From HGM11368 sp051883455 (GTDB taxonomy: Bacteria; Bacillota; Clostridia; Christensenellales; UBA3700): DNA of 64,000 bases. Of this stretch, positions 17,812 through 26,454 are shown piece by piece (the stretch's first letter is position 1; every line of letters begins with the position of its first letter). The stretch covers positions 124,001-188,000 of the forward strand of contig JBJETT010000004.1 of NCBI GenBank assembly GCA_051883455.1, read 5' to 3'. Made by a program: the position numbers and the translations under genes. The notes under the pieces were generated by a model that was given only the letters and a program-made list of their open reading frames with translations, was not told where the DNA came from and made no database searches.

Positions 17812-19775
17812 TGGCGTTTTTACCAACCGAAAAACACGAAATATCCGATAGAGTGGATTTGGTGTACGTGATAGGCGAGGCCTACGTAGACCACCCGTCA
17901 TTCGGACACGCAATAGTATCGAGACTCATACAAAGTATGGGTCTCAGTATTGCTATAATCACCCAACCGCAAAAGGACGAGGATTATTGCATTTTCGGTG
18001 AGCCAAAGATGGGCTTTTTGGTGTCTAGCGGTGTGGTGGACAGCATGGTCAACAACTATACCGTTGCCAAGATAAGAAGAAGTCGTGACGTGTACAGCGA
18101 GGGCGGACAAGTAGGTCTTCGCCCCGATAGAGCCGTGGACGTCTATTGCAACACGCTAAAGAGGCTCTATCCCGATAGCGCTATCGTAATAGGCGGTATT
18201 GAGGCTTCGCTAAGAAGATTTGCGCACTACGACTATTGGGCGGACAAGGTGTTGCCTAGCATCCTCGTGTCGAGCCACGCCGACCTACTAATTTACGGTA
18301 TGGGCGAGCGACCTATCAAGGAGATTGTCGGATACCTCAAAAGGGGCGTTCCGCTGTCTAAAATCAAGGACGTGAGGGGTACTTGCTATCTTAGTGACTT
18401 CGATACGCTCCCTAACAAAATCAAAGAGGACATAGATAGCCGTAAGGCTGTATTTTGCGAGAGCTACGAGGCAGTCAAGAGCGACAAGCTCGCATACGTG
18501 AGGGCATTCAATATCCAGACCAAAACCAACGACCACGCGCACGGCAAGGTGGTTTTGCAAAAGCACGGCGACAAGTATCTGGTGCAAAATCCTATGCAAC
18601 TGCCTATGTCTAGCAAGGAAATGGACGAGATTTACGCTCTACCTTACGAGAGAACTTATCACCCCAAGTATACCAAGGGCGTGCCTGCTATCGAAGAGGT
18701 CAAGTATAGTATCACCTCGGTGCGAGGTTGTTACGGCAACTGCAACTATTGCGCCATTGCCTATCACCAAGGTAGAGTTGTGCAAAAACGCTCCAAAGAA
18801 AGTATAGTGCGAGAGGCGGTGGAATTTACTAAGGACGCCGATTTCAAAGGATATATACACGACGTGGGAGGACCTACAGCCAACTTCCGTGACCCCGCTT
18901 GCGCTAAACAATGGGATAAAGGGGTGTGCCCCGATAGGCAATGTATCGGCTACAAGCCTTGCCCTAATATGAAGGTAGACCATAGCGAGTACCTCGATTT
19001 GCTACGCACTCTAAGAAAGTTGGAAGGCGTAAAGAAGGTATTTATCCGTAGCGGTATAAGATACGACTACGCAATGTACGACGGCAGCGACGAGTTTATC
19101 GAAGAGGTAATCAAATACCACGTGTCGGGACAACTCAAAGTCGCACCCGAGCACGTCAGCGACAACGTGCTAAAAAATATGAACAAGCCAAACTTTGACT
19201 TGTACCTTAGATTTAAGCAAAAGTTTGACGATATCAACAAAAAGCTAGGCAAAAAGCAATATTTGGTGCCTTACCTAATCTCTTCGCACCCCGGCTGTAC
19301 GCTAAACGACGCTATCAACCTTGCGCTCTATCTCAAGTCGATAGGATATATGCCCGAGCAGGTGCAAGACTTCTATCCGACGCCGTCCACCAAGTCGACG
19401 TGTATGTACTATACGGGTATCAATCCCGACACTATGCAAGAGGTGTACGTGCCGAGAAGCAAAAGGGAAAAGCAACTGCAAAGGGCGTTGATGCAGTATA
19501 GAAAAAAGGAAAACTACAATCTAGTCAAAGAGGCTCTAATCGAGGCGGGTAGACAAGACCTCATTGGCTTCAAAGAGTCGTGTCTTATCAAACCGCTAAA
19601 AGAAGAGGCAAAGTCGGGCTATTTAGAGCAAAAGCCGAAGAATACGAGTGGTAAAAAAGCCGTCAAGACGCGTAGTGGTGTGGTGTACGTAGACCAAGCC
19701 AAGATAGATAAAATCAACTCGGACAAAAAGCGCGCCAAGGGCAAATCTACCCCAAAAAAGAGAGGTAAAAAGTGA
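17811..19775 (+). CDS. YgiQ family radical SAM protein
   Basis: A 654-residue radical SAM enzyme of unknown reaction. The cluster motif is in CYGNCNYCAI (three Cys spaced C-x3-C-x2-C). It is preceded by an N-terminal family domain (FLPTEKHEI..., GQVGLRPDRAVDVY, IVIGGIEASLRRFAHYDYW). Also present are GGPTANFRDPAC with a second Cys-rich stretch (CPDRQCIGYKPCPNM) and VAPEHVSDNVL. The C-terminus is a Lys-rich tail typical of the family. The ATG overlaps the purL stop, so it is co-transcribed with the purine genes, though no direct role in purine synthesis is known for YgiQ. recX overlaps its end. Confidence 0.92.
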   Translation: MAFLPTEKHEISDRVDLVYVIGEAYVDHPSFGHAIVSRLIQSMGLSIAIITQPQKDEDYCIFGEPKMGFLVSSGVVDSMVNNYTVAKIRRSRDVYSEGGQVGLRPDRAVDVYCNTLKRLYPDSAIVIGGIEASLRRFAHYDYWADKVLPSILVSSHADLLIYGMGERPIKEIVGYLKRGVPLSKIKDVRGTCYLSDFDTLPNKIKEDIDSRKAVFCESYEAVKSDKLAYVRAFNIQTKTNDHAHGKVVLQKHGDKYLVQNPMQLPMSSKEMDEIYALPYERTYHPKYTKGVPAIEEVKYSITSVRGCYGNCNYCAIAYHQGRVVQKRSKESIVREAVEFTKDADFKGYIHDVGGPTANFRDPACAKQWDKGVCPDRQCIGYKPCPNMKVDHSEYLDLLRTLRKLEGVKKVFIRSGIRYDYAMYDGSDEFIEEVIKYHVSGQLKVAPEHVSDNVLKNMNKPNFDLYLRFKQKFDDINKKLGKKQYLVPYLISSHPGCTLNDAINLALYLKSIGYMPEQVQDFYPTPSTKSTCMYYTGINPDTMQEVYVPRSKREKQLQRALMQYRKKENYNLVKEALIEAGRQDLIGFKESCLIKPLKEEAKSGYLEQKPKNTSGKKAVKTRSGVVYVDQAKIDKINSDKKRAKGKSTPKKRGKK

Positions 19776-20389
19776 GGCAAGTAACGGCTATACTCATTCA
19801 GTCAAGCAATATCGACCGAGCTAACCTCTATCTTGACGGGGAGTTTTGTTGCGGAATTTCGAGAATAGTGCTGGCAAGCAACAATATCAAAGTCGGTAGT
19901 ATGCTCAGCGATAGCGACTTGCAAGAGTTGATATTCGAGAGCGAAAAGGACAAGGCGTGGAACTGGGCTTTGTCGTACATATCTCGCTATACGCCAACTT
20001 CGAACGGGCTTAAGAGCAAGCTCTACGACAAGGGCTACAACAAGCCGATAGTCGAGTATTGCTTGTCCAAAGCAATAGAGTACGGCTATATCAACGACCT
20101 AGAGTGGGCAAGGTGCTACGTGGAATACAACAAGGTGGTCAAGGGTGCTAGCCGTATTAGGAACGACCTCATTGCCAAAGGAATATCCAAAGATATAATT
20201 GCGCAAGTTTTGATAGACCTAGACGATGACGAGGACGACGCGATATACGAGGTGGCTCGCAAGCACGCCAAGACAGGTGACTTGGACGACCCTAAATACG
20301 TGGCGAGATTGGCAAGATTTTTGCATGCAAGAGGCTTCTCGAGTGACAAAATTTTTGCGGTGATAGATAGATTGAAAGCAGAGAGATGA
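19772..20389 (+). CDS. recX: RecX-family regulatory protein
   Basis: A 205-residue all-helical protein resembling RecX, which binds RecA filaments and limits recombination. Repeated three-helix units are visible: SYISRYTPTSNGLKSKLYDKG, YINDLEWARCYVEYN, GASRIRNDLIAKGIS and YVARLARFLHARGFSSDKI. The GTG start overlaps the YgiQ stop. recA is not nearby. A terminator hairpin begins inside its last codons (20379-20403), so the operon that starts at purE very likely ends here. Confidence 0.85.
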   Translation: MRQVTAILIQSSNIDRANLYLDGEFCCGISRIVLASNNIKVGSMLSDSDLQELIFESEKDKAWNWALSYISRYTPTSNGLKSKLYDKGYNKPIVEYCLSKAIEYGYINDLEWARCYVEYNKVVKGASRIRNDLIAKGISKDIIAQVLIDLDDDEDDAIYEVARKHAKTGDLDDPKYVARLARFLHARGFSSDKIFAVIDRLKAER

Positions 20390-20403
20390 CTCTCTGTTTT
20401 TTT
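20379..20403 (+). terminator. terminator overlapping the recX stop codon
   Basis: CAGAGAG, loop ATGA, CTCTCTG, then seven Ts. The stop codon lies in the loop. Confidence 0.85.
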
Positions 20404-20557
20404 ATTATATGATGAGTACGTTTTGGTTGTGAAGTTTACTCTTATATGCAAAAATTCTATTTGATATGGTAGAATGATAATAAGTTGGAACGTTGACGGC
20501 AATACGTTACATATATGCTATTTTGTCAAGTGTAGAATTGTTAGGGAAATTTTGACC

Positions 20558-20586
20558 TTGACAGTGAGGAAAGATAGTAATAAAAT
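20558..20586 (+). promoter_or_regulatory. promoter of the NAD(P)HX repair gene
   Basis: TTGACA, 17-base spacer, TAAAAT, 17 bases before the ATG at 20603. A GAGGTGA ribosome site lies just after it. The rest of the 213-base gap after recX shows nothing else. Confidence 0.65.
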
Positions 20587-20602
20587 ATCGTTGAGGTGAA
20601 TT

Positions 20603-22105
20603 ATGAATTTTTGCGTAAGTGCTAGCGTGATGAAGGAGAGCGATAGACTCACCATAGAGGGTGGCGTTGGTGGCGATATCTTAATGCAAAGAGCCGCTCA
20701 ATGCGTCTACGATAGCGTGGATTGGACTAGCAAAAAGATATATATCGTATGCGGCAAGGGCAACAACGGCGGTGACGGCTATGCTTTGGCGTGCATTTTG
20801 GCGGAAAATGGGTATGATTTTTGCGTATTTGCCGTGGGAGAAAATAGGTCGGCTACGAGCAAGATTTACGTAGACAAATTGGACAAGCTCGGCGTCAAGG
20901 CGAGAGATATTTCGCAATGCGACTACGACTGCGATATACTCGTCGATTGCATATTCGGCGTTGGCTTCGATAGGCAAGCCGATAGCGCTACACAAAAGAT
21001 TTTTGACCAAATCAACGCTTGCCGTGCATATATCGTGAGTGTGGATATTCCTAGCGGACTAAATAGCGACAACGGACTAGGCAAAGACTGCGTGAAAGCC
21101 GACCTAACCGTAGCTATCCAAAGCCTAAAACGCGGACACTTGCTATCTTACGGCAAGGATAAGTGCGGAAAAATTGTCGTTGCCGACATAGGTATAGAGA
21201 TTGTCGGCGAGAGAGAATATATCGTAGATAGAGAATATTGCGCGGACTGTTTTGCTCCAAGGCTCAACAATACCAATAAGGGAAGCTACGGCAAGAGCGT
21301 CATTATTGGAGGGTGTGCCCAATATATCGGGGCGGTCAAACTTGCTCAAATGGGCGAGGCGGCTCTTAGATGCGGATGCGGACTCAACTGCGTTGCCGTG
21401 CCAAGCAGTTTGGCGGACAACTTGAGAAATTGCGTGGTCGACAGTACGATTTTTCCTATGGCAAGTAGGGACGAGCATATAATCTTTGATAAGCCGGCAT
21501 TGGATAGGCTGGTGCAAGGCGCAACCGCCGTTGCCGTGGGTATGGGAATGGGCGAGAGCTTGGACGATAATAGAGCCGTGATAAGTTATCTTCTAGCCCA
21601 CTTTGACGGCAGTATTTTGATAGACGCCGACGGACTCAATAGTCTGCAAGGCTACGAATATTTGCTAGACGATAAAGTAGCTAGAGTAGTGATTACCCCT
21701 CACCCTAAGGAGATGTCTAGGTTGTGCGGTCTAAGCGTGTCCGACGTGCTTGCTAACCCCGTGGGCGTTGCCGAAATATTTGCTAGAGAGCATGGAATTA
21801 CCGTTTTGCTCAAAGGTACGTCCACAGTCGTTACCGACGGACAAGATACGTGTATCGTGGCTAGCGGCACTCCCGCACAAGCCAAAGGCGGGTCGGGCGA
21901 CGTGCTGTCGGGCGTGATAGTAGGCTTACTCGCAAGAGGTATCGAGCCTATAAAGGCTGCCTCAACGGGCGCGTTTATATGTGCCGATAGCGCCAAAAAA
22001 GCAAGCGAAAAATATGGAGAATATGGGACGCTTGCTTCGGATTGCGTAAGAGAAGTAGGGGAAGTTGTCCGCGATTTAGAAAGTATAGCAAGGGGGATAG
22101 AATAA
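20603..22105 (+). CDS. bifunctional NAD(P)H-hydrate epimerase / ADP- or ATP-dependent NAD(P)HX dehydratase
   Basis: A 500-residue repair enzyme that restores damaged (hydrated) NADH and NADPH. The N-terminal epimerase domain (~1-205) has VCGKGNNGGDGYALA and VDIPSGLNSDNG. The C-terminal ribokinase-like dehydratase domain has NKGSYGKSVIIGG, AVGMGMGESLD, LIDADGLN, VITPHPKEMSRL and AKGGSGDVLSGVI. Both halves look complete. It has its own promoter. In many Firmicutes this gene precedes alr and the mazEF (ndoAI-ndoA) pair; here mazF follows after only 82 bases, so alr and mazE seem to be missing. Confidence 0.95.
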   Translation: MNFCVSASVMKESDRLTIEGGVGGDILMQRAAQCVYDSVDWTSKKIYIVCGKGNNGGDGYALACILAENGYDFCVFAVGENRSATSKIYVDKLDKLGVKARDISQCDYDCDILVDCIFGVGFDRQADSATQKIFDQINACRAYIVSVDIPSGLNSDNGLGKDCVKADLTVAIQSLKRGHLLSYGKDKCGKIVVADIGIEIVGEREYIVDREYCADCFAPRLNNTNKGSYGKSVIIGGCAQYIGAVKLAQMGEAALRCGCGLNCVAVPSSLADNLRNCVVDSTIFPMASRDEHIIFDKPALDRLVQGATAVAVGMGMGESLDDNRAVISYLLAHFDGSILIDADGLNSLQGYEYLLDDKVARVVITPHPKEMSRLCGLSVSDVLANPVGVAEIFAREHGITVLLKGTSTVVTDGQDTCIVASGTPAQAKGGSGDVLSGVIVGLLARGIEPIKAASTGAFICADSAKKASEKYGEYGTLASDCVREVGEVVRDLESIARGIE

Positions 22106-22187
22106 AATCAATCATACTTGTCCACAATAACCATTGTCGCTATCTTGTCATACAATAGGATAGGGCAATTCAACGAGTGGAGAGACT

Positions 22188-22529
22188 ATGATTAAGAGAG
22201 GAGAACTGTATTACGCAGACCTTAGCCCCGTGGTAGGAAGCGAACAAGGCGGTGTAAGACCCGTACTCATTGTCCAAAACGATATTGGCAATAGACACAG
22301 CCCTACGATTATTGCCGCCGCCGTCACGTCTCAAATCAACAAAGCCAAACTTCCTACGCATATCGAGCTGTCAGCCAACGAGTACGGCTTGCCAAAAGAC
22401 TCGGTGGTGCTTTTGGAACAAATCAGAACGCTGGACAAACAGCGCCTGAGAGAAAGAATAGGCGAATTGCCAACGGATATGATGACCAAAATCAACCACG
22501 CATTGCTGATAAGTCTCGGATTTTTTTGA
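22188..22529 (+). CDS. mazF: MazF/NdoA-family mRNA endoribonuclease toxin, without an adjacent antitoxin
   Basis: A 113-residue PemK/MazF-fold protein very close in pattern to Bacillus NdoA. VKRGE-like start, ADLSPVVGSEQGGVRP, NDIGNRHSPTIIAA, TSQINKAKLPTH and LLEQIRTLDKQRL are present. The catalytic Arg (R24) and Thr (T47) are kept, so it should be active, cleaving single-stranded mRNA at a short motif (UACAU in the Bacillus homologue). GGAGAG precedes the ATG. No MazE-like ORF fits in the 82 bases upstream or downstream before the terminator, so the antitoxin is absent here or encoded elsewhere. Confidence 0.93.
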   Translation: MIKRGELYYADLSPVVGSEQGGVRPVLIVQNDIGNRHSPTIIAAAVTSQINKAKLPTHIELSANEYGLPKDSVVLLEQIRTLDKQRLRERIGELPTDMMTKINHALLISLGFF

Positions 22530-22535
22530 TAACGG

Positions 22536-22565
22536 TGCGACGCTCAAGAGGCGTCGCATTTTTTT
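22536..22565 (+). terminator. strong rho-independent terminator after mazF
   Basis: TGCGACGC, loop TCAAGAG, GCGTCGCA, then seven Ts. Confidence 0.92.
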
Positions 22566-22759
22566 GTTTGTAACGTATATGGGTATAAGCGAAATTGACG
22601 ATATTTTTTTGAAAATTAACCTTGGGCGTTGATAGGTAAAGTAGATGTTTTGAGTATCTATTTGGATTTTTTATATCAAAATAGAAATACGGTGTAATAA
22701 TATGGTTTTTTTGAATAAAAAAATATGCAAAATATAGTTGCTTTTGGCGGGTGGGGGTA

Positions 22760-22788
22760 TTGACTTATCCTTTTTGTTATGTTATGAT
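22760..22788 (+). promoter_or_regulatory. promoter of the GPH symporter gene
   Basis: TTGACT, 17-base spacer ending in TGT (extended -10), TATGAT, about 45 bases before the ATG at 22833. The preceding 22566-22759 is AT-rich and shows no gene or clear operator. Confidence 0.6.
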
Positions 22789-22832
22789 AATTGTGTTATA
22801 TTTTATATAATAATAAACGTGGGATGTGAATT

Positions 22833-24530
22833 ATGAGTACAAAAAAATCAATCTTTGACCTTCCTATCCTTCATAAATTTTTGGGTACCGACCCAAATAA
22901 GAAGGAAGAAATGCAACCTAAGGAAGCGCTCGGTTACTCCTTTGCAGGTTTTGGACAAAACATAATCTGTCAACTTGTTACCACCTTCTTTATGGTTTAC
23001 CTCACCGACGTGGCGATGATTCCGCCAATGTGGCTTGCCTTTATGTTCCTTGGTGCAAGACTCTTCGACGCGTTCAACGACCCGATTATGGGCTCTATCG
23101 TTGATAGAACTAAGACCAAATGGGGCAAGATGAGACCGTATTTGCTGTATGCGCCTATCCCTATAGGTATCTTTACGGTATTGCTCTTTACGACTTTCTC
23201 CACCAATATTAAGGTTCAGTTCGTAATCTCCACGATTATCTATCTATGTTGGGGTATCTCGTACACCATAGTTGACGTGCCTTATTGGGGACTTAGCTCG
23301 GCAATGACCAAGGACGGCGACCAAAGAAATACTTTGCTTACCGTTGCTCGTCTCATTTGTACTATCGGTAGCGGTGTAGTTTCTATCGTTATCCCTGCCG
23401 TAACCGATGCGGTTGACCCAAGCGCTTATAAGACCGCATATCTCATTATCGCCATCGTTTCGGTATTGGTTGCTCTCCCTACCTTCTTCGTAGGATTTAA
23501 GACCACTACCGAGAGATATTACGACGAAGAAGCCAACAAGACTTCTCTCGGCAAGAGCCTCAAGCTTCTCTTTAAGAATAAGCCTTTGTTGCTCCTTATC
23601 TTGGTGGGCGTGCTCGGCGGACTTAGAACCATATATATGACCACCACCATTTATTACGCCAACTACAACCTTATGAACCTCTCTCTTGCGGGCGTTATCT
23701 TCTTGCTCGTAGTACCGGGCGGTCTTGCGGCAACTTTGCTTACGCCTGTTCTCTCCAAGAAGTTCGGCAAAAAGAACGTGTTTATTTGGTCGCATATCAT
23801 CGGCGGATTGCTCCTCGTTTTGTTGTACTTTATCGGAAGAAGCTCCAACGGCACTAGTACCGTTTCGCAAATATTCTTCTATATCATAATCATAATTGCG
23901 GGCGTTCCTTCGGGATTTAGTAATATCTTGACTTACGCCATGATTGCAGACTCTATCGACTATCTCGAAGATAAGACGGGTGAGAGAGCGGAGGGTATCT
24001 GCTTTGCAATGCAGACTTTTATCTCTAAGATAGGTATGGCTCTCACCGCTTTCGTTACCTTGATGGTGCTCGGCGAGTTCGGTTACGACCAATCTTTCCT
24101 CGAAGCATTCCAAAGCGGTATTAAGGCAGAGGCTTTCGACGTTACTGCAGGTGGTATAATTCAAGTAGATTTGGCTAAGTTCGATATCTCTCAACTTCAC
24201 ACCGGAGAAGGTGAGGCTTTGACGGTAGAAGCTTTCCAAGGTATGTATAGCAAGGTTTGTGAAGGTACTTGGCTTGCTACCACGCTCCTTTGCGGTGCAT
24301 CTATGTTCGCTTGTATCATTCCTTTGTTCTTCTACAAATTTGACGAAAAGGCTCAAGCCGAAGCAGTTGCTCGTGTAGCTGCAAGAAAGGCTGCGCTTGT
24401 CGAAGTAGAAGTTGTTGAGGAAGTAACCGCTGACGGAGATACCGTTGAAGTGGTTGAAGAAGTCGTTGAGGTTGTTGAAACCGTTGAACCTGTAGTTGAC
24501 GATACCGTAGACGACCAAGACAAACAATAA
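22833..24530 (+). CDS. sugar:cation symporter, glycoside-pentoside-hexuronide (GPH) family of the MFS
   Basis: A 565-residue integral membrane carrier with about 12 spans. Near the N-terminus, ARLFDAFNDPIMGSIVDRTKTKWGK is the family signature between spans 2 and 3, matching MelB-type transporters. GERAEGICFAMQTFISKIG marks the second half. It probably imports a glycoside or galactoside with Na+ or H+. An unusual ~60-residue C-terminal cytosolic tail rich in Val, Glu and Asp follows the last span. It stands alone between a terminator and dnaX, but galT and galK lie 2.6 kb downstream, so galactose-type sugars are a reasonable guess only. Confidence 0.9.
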   Translation: MSTKKSIFDLPILHKFLGTDPNKKEEMQPKEALGYSFAGFGQNIICQLVTTFFMVYLTDVAMIPPMWLAFMFLGARLFDAFNDPIMGSIVDRTKTKWGKMRPYLLYAPIPIGIFTVLLFTTFSTNIKVQFVISTIIYLCWGISYTIVDVPYWGLSSAMTKDGDQRNTLLTVARLICTIGSGVVSIVIPAVTDAVDPSAYKTAYLIIAIVSVLVALPTFFVGFKTTTERYYDEEANKTSLGKSLKLLFKNKPLLLLILVGVLGGLRTIYMTTTIYYANYNLMNLSLAGVIFLLVVPGGLAATLLTPVLSKKFGKKNVFIWSHIIGGLLLVLLYFIGRSSNGTSTVSQIFFYIIIIIAGVPSGFSNILTYAMIADSIDYLEDKTGERAEGICFAMQTFISKIGMALTAFVTLMVLGEFGYDQSFLEAFQSGIKAEAFDVTAGGIIQVDLAKFDISQLHTGEGEALTVEAFQGMYSKVCEGTWLATTLLCGASMFACIIPLFFYKFDEKAQAEAVARVAARKAALVEVEVVEEVTADGDTVEVVEEVVEVVETVEPVVDDTVDDQDKQ

Positions 24531-24546
24531 TATAGTATAAAAATTA

Positions 24547-24578
24547 TGCAACCGCTATTCTAAGAGGTAGCGGTTGCA
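24547..24578 (+). other. strong hairpin between the symporter gene and dnaX
   Basis: An 11-base perfect stem, TGCAACCGCTA / TAGCGGTTGCA, with a 10-base loop. Only As follow, so it is not a standard plus-strand terminator. It sits 22 bases before the dnaX start and may terminate weakly, process the mRNA or limit dnaX expression. Confidence 0.6.
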
Positions 24579-24600
24579 AAATAATGTAAATAAGAAGGTT

Positions 24601-26127
24601 ATGGCTCACGTAAGCTTGTACAGAAAATATAGACCTACTAGCTTTGACACGATGATAGGTCAACAACACGTCGTTCGTACCCTCAAAAATAGCATTTTGA
24701 GCGGTAAGATTTCGCATGCTTATTTGTTTACGGGCACGAGGGGAACGGGTAAGACTACTACCGCCAAAATCTTTGCGAGAGCAATCAACTGTTTGCACCC
24801 GAGAGAAGACGGCTCTCCGTGTGAAGTATGCGAGGTATGTAAGGCGCTCTCGGCACCAAACAACTTCGATATAATCGAGATGGACGCCGCTTCCAACAAC
24901 GGCGTGGACGATATCAGAGACCTAAGAGAAAAGGTAAAGTTTCCGCCTAGTGTAGGCAAGTACAAGGTCTATATCATAGACGAGGTACACATGCTGTCAC
25001 CAAGCGCTTTCAACGCCTTGCTCAAGACGTTGGAAGAGCCACCTCAACACGCAGTATTTATTTTGGCTACCACCGAAGTACACAAAATCCCTCAAACGAT
25101 TTTGTCACGTTGTATGAGACTTGACTTTAAACTGCTCACTACTACGGAATTGACGGAGTTGCTGACAAAAATATTCGAAGAAGAGGGCAGACAGTACCAA
25201 AAAGAAGCCTTGCAACTAATAGCCGAGGCAGGTGACGGAAGCGTGAGAGATAGCCTTTCGATAGCTGATATTTGTATGTCGTATTGCGAAGGACAAGTGG
25301 GCTATGAGGACGTACTTGAAGTGCTCGGCGCTTCGTCCCCTACGATGATTTTGAAGCTTGTCGAGGCTCTAGTTAAGAGTGACGTGCGCGGGGCTTTAGA
25401 AACGGTAGAAAGTATCGTTTCTATGGGTAAAAGCGTGTCGTTGCTTGCCAAAGACGTGGCTAAGACTTTGCGCAACGTTGTCTTTGCAAAAAACTGCGTC
25501 AACGCCAACAAAATTTTGGGCTTGCCAAGTGAAATATACAATCGCCTAGTGAGATACGGAGATTTGTGTACCAACGACAAATTGGTGCACATGGTTGATA
25601 CCTTTATGGATATAGAGGGACAGCTAAAATACAGCAGTAGCGGACAAATCGTCTTGGAAATGGCTGTGGTTAAGGCTTGCGATTTGTTCGTTAGCATAGA
25701 TACCGACGGCATCATCAAAAGACTCAAAGACGTAGAATCTAAGGTGAGAGGATTGATTAACACTGCCGAAAGCAACGGCGGTGAGCACTGTCAGCTAGAC
25801 GTGGACGTAGTTTGGGGAAGACTACTCAACGTTTTGAGCAAAAACAGCTCTATGGTGGTCGCTTATAAGACTGCTAGTGAAGTGGATACGAAAACTCAGT
25901 TGTCCTACAAAAATAATACCTTGATAATTACGGTATTTAGCGACAAGCAATTTGCGGTACTCGACTATTACGTCAACGAATTTAAGTCAATAATTTGTAA
26001 GGAATATTTTGAGATTACCGATATCCAAATCGTACTCGACAACAAAGTGGACGAGATGAAACAAAGTATTGCTAAGATTACCGAGATGGTAGGCAACGAC
26101 AAAATAACTATAAAAGAAGGAGAATAA
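24601..26127 (+). CDS. dnaX: DNA polymerase III subunit gamma/tau
   Basis: A 508-residue clamp-loader ATPase. The N-terminus VSLYRKYRPTSFDTMIGQQHVV is diagnostic. GTRGTGKTTTAKIFA is the Walker A loop, and a Cys-rich zinc module follows (CLHP...CEVCEVC). Walker B is in IIDEVHMLS, and TTEVHKIPQTILSRC contains sensor 1. The C-terminal part after ~380 is divergent, as usual. ATG 24601 follows AAGAAGG. It starts the common dnaX-ybaB-recR operon. The SRP RNA gene that often sits beside dnaX is instead about 13 kb away. Confidence 0.96.
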   Translation: MAHVSLYRKYRPTSFDTMIGQQHVVRTLKNSILSGKISHAYLFTGTRGTGKTTTAKIFARAINCLHPREDGSPCEVCEVCKALSAPNNFDIIEMDAASNNGVDDIRDLREKVKFPPSVGKYKVYIIDEVHMLSPSAFNALLKTLEEPPQHAVFILATTEVHKIPQTILSRCMRLDFKLLTTTELTELLTKIFEEEGRQYQKEALQLIAEAGDGSVRDSLSIADICMSYCEGQVGYEDVLEVLGASSPTMILKLVEALVKSDVRGALETVESIVSMGKSVSLLAKDVAKTLRNVVFAKNCVNANKILGLPSEIYNRLVRYGDLCTNDKLVHMVDTFMDIEGQLKYSSSGQIVLEMAVVKACDLFVSIDTDGIIKRLKDVESKVRGLINTAESNGGEHCQLDVDVVWGRLLNVLSKNSSMVVAYKTASEVDTKTQLSYKNNTLIITVFSDKQFAVLDYYVNEFKSIICKEYFEITDIQIVLDNKVDEMKQSIAKITEMVGNDKITIKEGE

Positions 26128-26129
26128 GT

Positions 26130-26453
26130 ATGGGAAAATTCGGCGGTTTCGGTGGCATGGGTAACATGCAACAGTTGATGAAACAAGCTCAAAAAATGCA
26201 ACAAGATATGCTCGCGGCTCAAGAAGAATTGGCTAATACCGAAGTGGTAGGCACGAGTGGCGGCTCTATGGTCGAGGTTACTATGACCTGCGACAAAAAG
26301 TTGGTGGGAATATCAATCAAACCCGAGGCAGTAGACCCCGACGACGTAGAAATGCTAGAGGACCTCGTCGTTGCCGCTGTCAACGACGCACTCTCCCAAG
26401 CCGATGCGATAAAAGAAGAAAAGATGGGAGCTTTTGGCAACATAGGTCTATAA
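26130..26453 (+). CDS. YbaB/EbfC family nucleoid-associated protein
   Basis: A small dimeric DNA-binding protein of 107 residues. It has a Gly/Phe-rich start (GKFGGFGGMGNMQQLMKQAQKMQQDM), a helical region, then the MVEVTMTCDKKLVGISI sheet and a DVEMLEDLVVAAVNDAL helix. YbaB is nearly always encoded between dnaX and recR, as here: it begins 3 bases after dnaX and ends one base before the recR start. It binds DNA with little sequence preference; the exact role is unsettled. Confidence 0.95.
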   Translation: MGKFGGFGGMGNMQQLMKQAQKMQQDMLAAQEELANTEVVGTSGGSMVEVTMTCDKKLVGISIKPEAVDPDDVEMLEDLVVAAVNDALSQADAIKEEKMGAFGNIGL

Positions 26454-26454
26454 T

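Noticed and set aside
23244..24551. Open frame of about 435 codons antisense to the GPH symporter
   Set aside because: Shadow of the symporter gene; the translation shows no domain, and it would run through the 24547 hairpin.
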